From positions 1-7,629 of the forward strand of contig DXOJ01000784.1 of NCBI GenBank assembly GCA_019412865.1: a stretch of DNA of 7,629 nucleotides, given 5' to 3'. Positions within the stretch are counted from its first letter, which is position 1; each line of letters begins with the position of its first letter. The notes below the pieces were generated by a model that did no database searches, had not been told where the DNA came from, and was given only the letters and a program-made list of their open reading frames with translations. This document shows positions 4,847-7,629 of this stretch, in pieces. Origin of the DNA: Bacteroides sp. GTDB lineage: Bacteria > Bacteroidota > Bacteroidia > Bacteroidales > Bacteroidaceae. A program made the translations under genes and the position numbers.

Positions 4847-7629
4847 TTAAAAATTAAGGCCAATAGTGATAGAATACGTGCGGGGACGCGGATAAACAGA
4901 TGTGTCGACACCATTGGCTGTTTCAGGGTCTACACCTTTATATTTAGTCACGGTAAAGACATTCTGCACCATGGCAGAGGCATGAAGGCCGATGGTCTTA
5001 TATATGCGACCGAAGTCATAAGAGAGTTGCAGGTTGTCCATCTTCAAGAACGAAGCGTTTTCAAGATAATGGTCACTGAGAAACTGCCTCTTGGTAAAGC
5101 GGGTATCCAGGAAACTCCGATTTAAGTTATTAAGTTGATAATCGTTATAGCTCATGGTTTCCCATGCACCTGTATTCATGGCCATACCATTAAAGATATA
5201 TCCTCCTATATTGGCTCTAAGCGAGGTTGAAAGTGTCCACTTCTTATAGCGCAGCGAGGTTGAAAAGCCCAAAATCCAGTCTGGTGCCGGTGAATGATGA
5301 TGGTAGCGGTCTTTGTTCGTTATCTCGCCATCTCCGTCAAGGTCGGCATACAAGCCTTCAATGGGTTGCCCCGTCTCCGCATCATACAATTGCTTGTATA
5401 AATAGAATGAGTAGGGAGCGTAATCAGTAGAGAACACCTGCATCTGGTAAGCATCAATCCAGGGACCTATTTCTGTGTCAGGGCTTGGAGCACCGGGAGT
5501 AAGCGTAAGATTCTTTATCCTTACTTTTTGCCATGCAGCATTGGCACTTGCCGTCCATGACCAATTTTTTGTATTGATGATGTGTCCGGTAACAGAGAGT
5601 TCAAGTCCTTTTGAGTCTACATTGCCCACATTTTGAAGCATTAGCTTATCAAAGTTCGTACCGGCTGGCATCGGAACAGTGGCCAGAAGATTTTCGGTCT
5701 TTCTGGTATAGAAATCAGCAGAAAAGGTAAATCTGTTTTCTAAAAATGCCAGATCTATACCATAGTTCCATGATTTAGTAGTTTCCCATTTCAATTCAGG
5801 ATTATATGCTTCAGGACGATAGGTATATATCGGATTTCCGCCAAACAGGTATTGTGCTCCGTCAAGTCCCGGAGTGTAGACCGGAATGTAGCCATAATTG
5901 GTGATACCATCTTGCTGTCCGGTTATACCATAGGATACGCGCAACTTCACGTCATTCATCACTGTGCGCAAAGGCTCAAAGAAGTGCTCTTGTGAAACCC
6001 TCCAAGCTAAGGCTACTGAGGGGAAAGTACCCCAACGATTGTCGGATGCAAATCGAGACGAGCCGTCGCGGCGCATGGTGGCCGTAAGCAAATAGCGATC
6101 CATGAATGTGTAATTCAAACGCCCATAGTATGACATGAGTGAATGCCGCTGATCGGTTGCGGCAGAAGTCGACTGCTGTACTCCATCGGCACTCAGAATG
6201 GCATAAAACGGAGTGGTATATTTCCAGAATTGATAATCATATCCTGCTGTTACATCAATGCCGGAATGAATAGCATCGAAGTCATTATGATAATTGGCAT
6301 AAATCGTGAGCAGTTTATTGTAATTCTTTTGCGGGCCGTATGTGTAGTCACGTCCGCCGGTTGTATAATAAGAAACGGCCTCTTTAGGTACATAAATATG
6401 TCCTTTGCCTTTTGACCAGTCATATCCGCCCGTAGTATGCAAACGCAAGCCCTTTACCCATTTTACATTCCAATCCACGCTGGCACTTCCTATAAATCGA
6501 TAGACATCCGATGTGGAATCGTATTGATTCAGTCGGCCGACAGCATTGGCTAATGCTCCCGTCACCGGTACGCCATTGGCATCGATAGCCTCGTTGTAAC
6601 CACCAAAGGTGTCGTTTCCGGAATATACCGGAATGGTGGGGTTGAGCGTACTGCCTGCCCAGATTGCATCGGTATCAGCAAAGCGATTCTTAGAATAAGT
6701 GCCTTTTAAACCTATATTAAATCTCAGCTCGTTATGGAAAAACGAAGGAGTAAGGTTTACGTTTCCGGTAAAGCGTTTTGTATTATCCGTTTTCAAGATA
6801 CCATCCTGATAATACATACCGGTTGAAACACGAAATGGCAACCAAGGAAGTGCAAGTCCTGAAACACTAAGGTTATTATCTGTTCCGAAAGCTGTTTGAT
6901 AAATTTCATCGTTCCAGTTTGTACGATAGTCACCAAGCAATGACTTTTGGTGTTCCGTACCATACTGATTGACAATATTTATAAATTCGTCTGTGTTCAG
7001 CATATCCGAAGTCTTGGTCTTGGTTGCAATGGAATTGGTCGTTTGGAAAGAGACCTTAATATCACTCCCGCTTCCCTTTTTGGTTGTTATGATGATGACG
7101 CCGTTGGATGCTCGTGATCCATAAATAGCAGTGGATGAAGCATCTTTCAGCACGGTCATACTCTCTATGTCGTTCGGATTTATAAGGCTTAGAAAGTTTC
7201 CGCCGCCGGATATGGAACCACCCACTTCCATAGGAACCCCGTCCAGTACAATTAATGGGTCATTGGATGCGTTAAGTGATGCGCCACCACGAATGCGTAT
7301 GGTTGAGACAGATGTAGGCGAACCTCCGCCATTTACTATTTGCACACCGGCGATCTTGCCATTCACAAGCTCTTCAGGCGATGAAACCATGCCTTTATTA
7401 AAGTCTTTAGTACCCACAGAGGCAACCGAGCCGGTCAGATCGCTTTTGCGTTGTGTTCCGTATCCGATGATTACTACATCACTCAGTACTTGTGAGTCGC
7501 TTTTCATTTGTACATTCAGTACGTTACTGTTTACGGGGATAGTTATCACTTTAGTTTCATATCCTACGTAAGAAAATTGTAGTTCCTTACTGTCTTTCGG
7601 TACATTCAGAGTGTAGTTTCCGTCAAAGT
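4847..7629 (-). CDS. susC-like: SusC/RagA-family TonB-dependent oligosaccharide transporter, 5' end outside window
   Basis: 926 residues are visible and the frame stays open to the right edge, so the signal peptide and first part of the N-terminal domain are missing. The residues nearest the edge, FDGNYTLNVPKDSKELQFSY then VGYE, are the end of a carboxypeptidase-regulatory-like domain. A GTG codon at 7549 lies inside this domain and is not the start. Next come the TonB-box region DVVIIGYGTQRKSDLTGSV and the plug domain (roughly 7447-7070) with SuSC motifs VNGKIAGVQI, IRIRGGAS, DPLIVLDGVPM and LKDASSTAIYGSRASNGVII. The rest is a large outer-membrane beta-barrel ending in alternating aromatic strands and a terminal Phe (YSITIGLNF), as barrel insertion requires. 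A DxDxDG loop typical of the family lies at 5309-5344. It should import galactan oligosaccharides using TonB energy, paired with the SusD-like protein 11 nt downstream. The promoter must be upstream, outside the window. Confidence 0.97.
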   Translation of the reverse strand, partial: FDGNYTLNVPKDSKELQFSYVGYETKVITIPVNSNVLNVQMKSDSQVLSDVVIIGYGTQRKSDLTGSVASVGTKDFNKGMVSSPEELVNGKIAGVQIVNGGGSPTSVSTIRIRGGASLNASNDPLIVLDGVPMEVGGSISGGGNFLSLINPNDIESMTVLKDASSTAIYGSRASNGVIIITTKKGSGSDIKVSFQTTNSIATKTKTSDMLNTDEFINIVNQYGTEHQKSLLGDYRTNWNDEIYQTAFGTDNNLSVSGLALPWLPFRVSTGMYYQDGILKTDNTKRFTGNVNLTPSFFHNELRFNIGLKGTYSKNRFADTDAIWAGSTLNPTIPVYSGNDTFGGYNEAIDANGVPVTGALANAVGRLNQYDSTSDVYRFIGSASVDWNVKWVKGLRLHTTGGYDWSKGKGHIYVPKEAVSYYTTGGRDYTYGPQKNYNKLLTIYANYHNDFDAIHSGIDVTAGYDYQFWKYTTPFYAILSADGVQQSTSAATDQRHSLMSYYGRLNYTFMDRYLLTATMRRDGSSRFASDNRWGTFPSVALAWRVSQEHFFEPLRTVMNDVKLRVSYGITGQQDGITNYGYIPVYTPGLDGAQYLFGGNPIYTYRPEAYNPELKWETTKSWNYGIDLAFLENRFTFSADFYTRKTENLLATVPMPAGTNFDKLMLQNVGNVDSKGLELSVTGHIINTKNWSWTASANAAWQKVRIKNLTLTPGAPSPDTEIGPWIDAYQMQVFSTDYAPYSFYLYKQLYDAETGQPIEGLYADLDGDGEITNKDRYHHHSPAPDWILGFSTSLRYKKWTLSTSLRANIGGYIFNGMAMNTGAWETMSYNDYQLNNLNRSFLDTRFTKRQFLSDHYLENASFLKMDNLQLSYDFGRIYKTIGLHASAMVQNVFTVTKYKGVDPETANGVDTSVYPRPRTYSITIGLNF
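5309..5344 (-). other. EF-hand/dockerin-like calcium-binding loop in the SusC-like barrel
   Basis: The 12 codons encode DLDGDGEITNKD, with acidic or oxygen-bearing residues at loop positions 1, 3, 5, 7, 9 and 12 (D, D, D, E, T, D) and Gly at 6, as in EF-hand and dockerin calcium loops. Similar D-x-(D/N)-G-D-G loops are common near the C-terminal third of SusC-family transporters, so this is a family trait and not an acquired domain. Calcium binding is inferred from the pattern only. Confidence 0.7.

Larger units (their letters stand above)
1..7629 (-). other. Galactan polysaccharide utilization locus operon (susC - susD - SGBP - GH53 - GH2), both ends open
   Basis: Five genes run in the same direction with gaps at 4836-4846 (11 nt), 3211-3221 (11 nt), 1488-1497 (10 nt) and 416-425 (10 nt). 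There is no room for internal promoters or terminators outside coding sequence. None of the gaps carries a GGAGG-type ribosome site; they are A/T-rich, as usual in Bacteroides. The close spacing suggests one mRNA with translational coupling. Similar PULs are switched on by a hybrid two-component regulator or a sigma/anti-sigma pair; neither gene is in the window. The match to the B. thetaiotaomicron galactan locus in content and order is from memory, not from a search. Confidence 0.88.

Noticed and set aside
7547..7549. GTG at 7549 as the start of the SusC-like gene
   Set aside because: The frame continues upstream with conserved N-terminal domain sequence (DGNYTLNVP, SYVGYE) to the window edge, so the gene is cut and not started here.
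7131..7571. 146-codon open frame on the plus strand opposite the SusC plug domain
   Set aside because: The minus-strand reading gives unmistakable SusC plug motifs through the whole span; the plus-strand product resembles nothing I recognise.

Overview
The window is a slice of a Bacteroidota (most likely Bacteroides) polysaccharide utilization locus (PUL), read entirely from the minus strand. The evidence is a SusC-type TonB-dependent transporter followed directly by a SusD-type lipoprotein. Three of the four proteins with visible N-termini carry lipoprotein signal peptides, two with acidic residues just after the lipid-bearing cysteine. The translation starts are A/T-rich and lack a Shine-Dalgarno sequence, and the GH53 plus GH2 enzyme pair points to beta-1,4-galactan. 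Gene content and order match, from memory, the galactan PUL of Bacteroides thetaiotaomicron (BT4667 to about BT4673). I could not run an alignment to say whether this is that strain or a relative.

Layout in the direction of transcription (right to left): SusC-like transporter, 5' end cut by the window edge (7629-4847); SusD-like lipoprotein (4835-3222); SusE/SusF-position surface glycan-binding lipoprotein (3210-1498); GH53 endo-beta-1,4-galactanase lipoprotein (1487-426); and the start of a GH2 beta-galactosidase, cut by the left edge (415-1). The four intergenic gaps are only 10, 10, 11 and 11 nt, so this is almost certainly one transcript. Its promoter and probable regulator lie beyond the right edge. 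There is no non-coding stretch over 11 nt, and I saw no RNA gene, mobile element, CRISPR array or terminator.

Inferred division of labour: the surface lipoproteins capture galactan side chains of pectin, and the surface GH53 cuts them internally. SusC/SusD import the oligosaccharides, and the GH2 enzyme removes terminal galactose, probably in the periplasm. This is a well-understood type of locus and I found no evidence of a new system. The points worth a second look are modest: a tryptophan-dense block in the glycan-binding protein, a CxxC motif in SusD, a higher-GC GH2 end, and a 16-bp perfect palindrome inside coding sequence.
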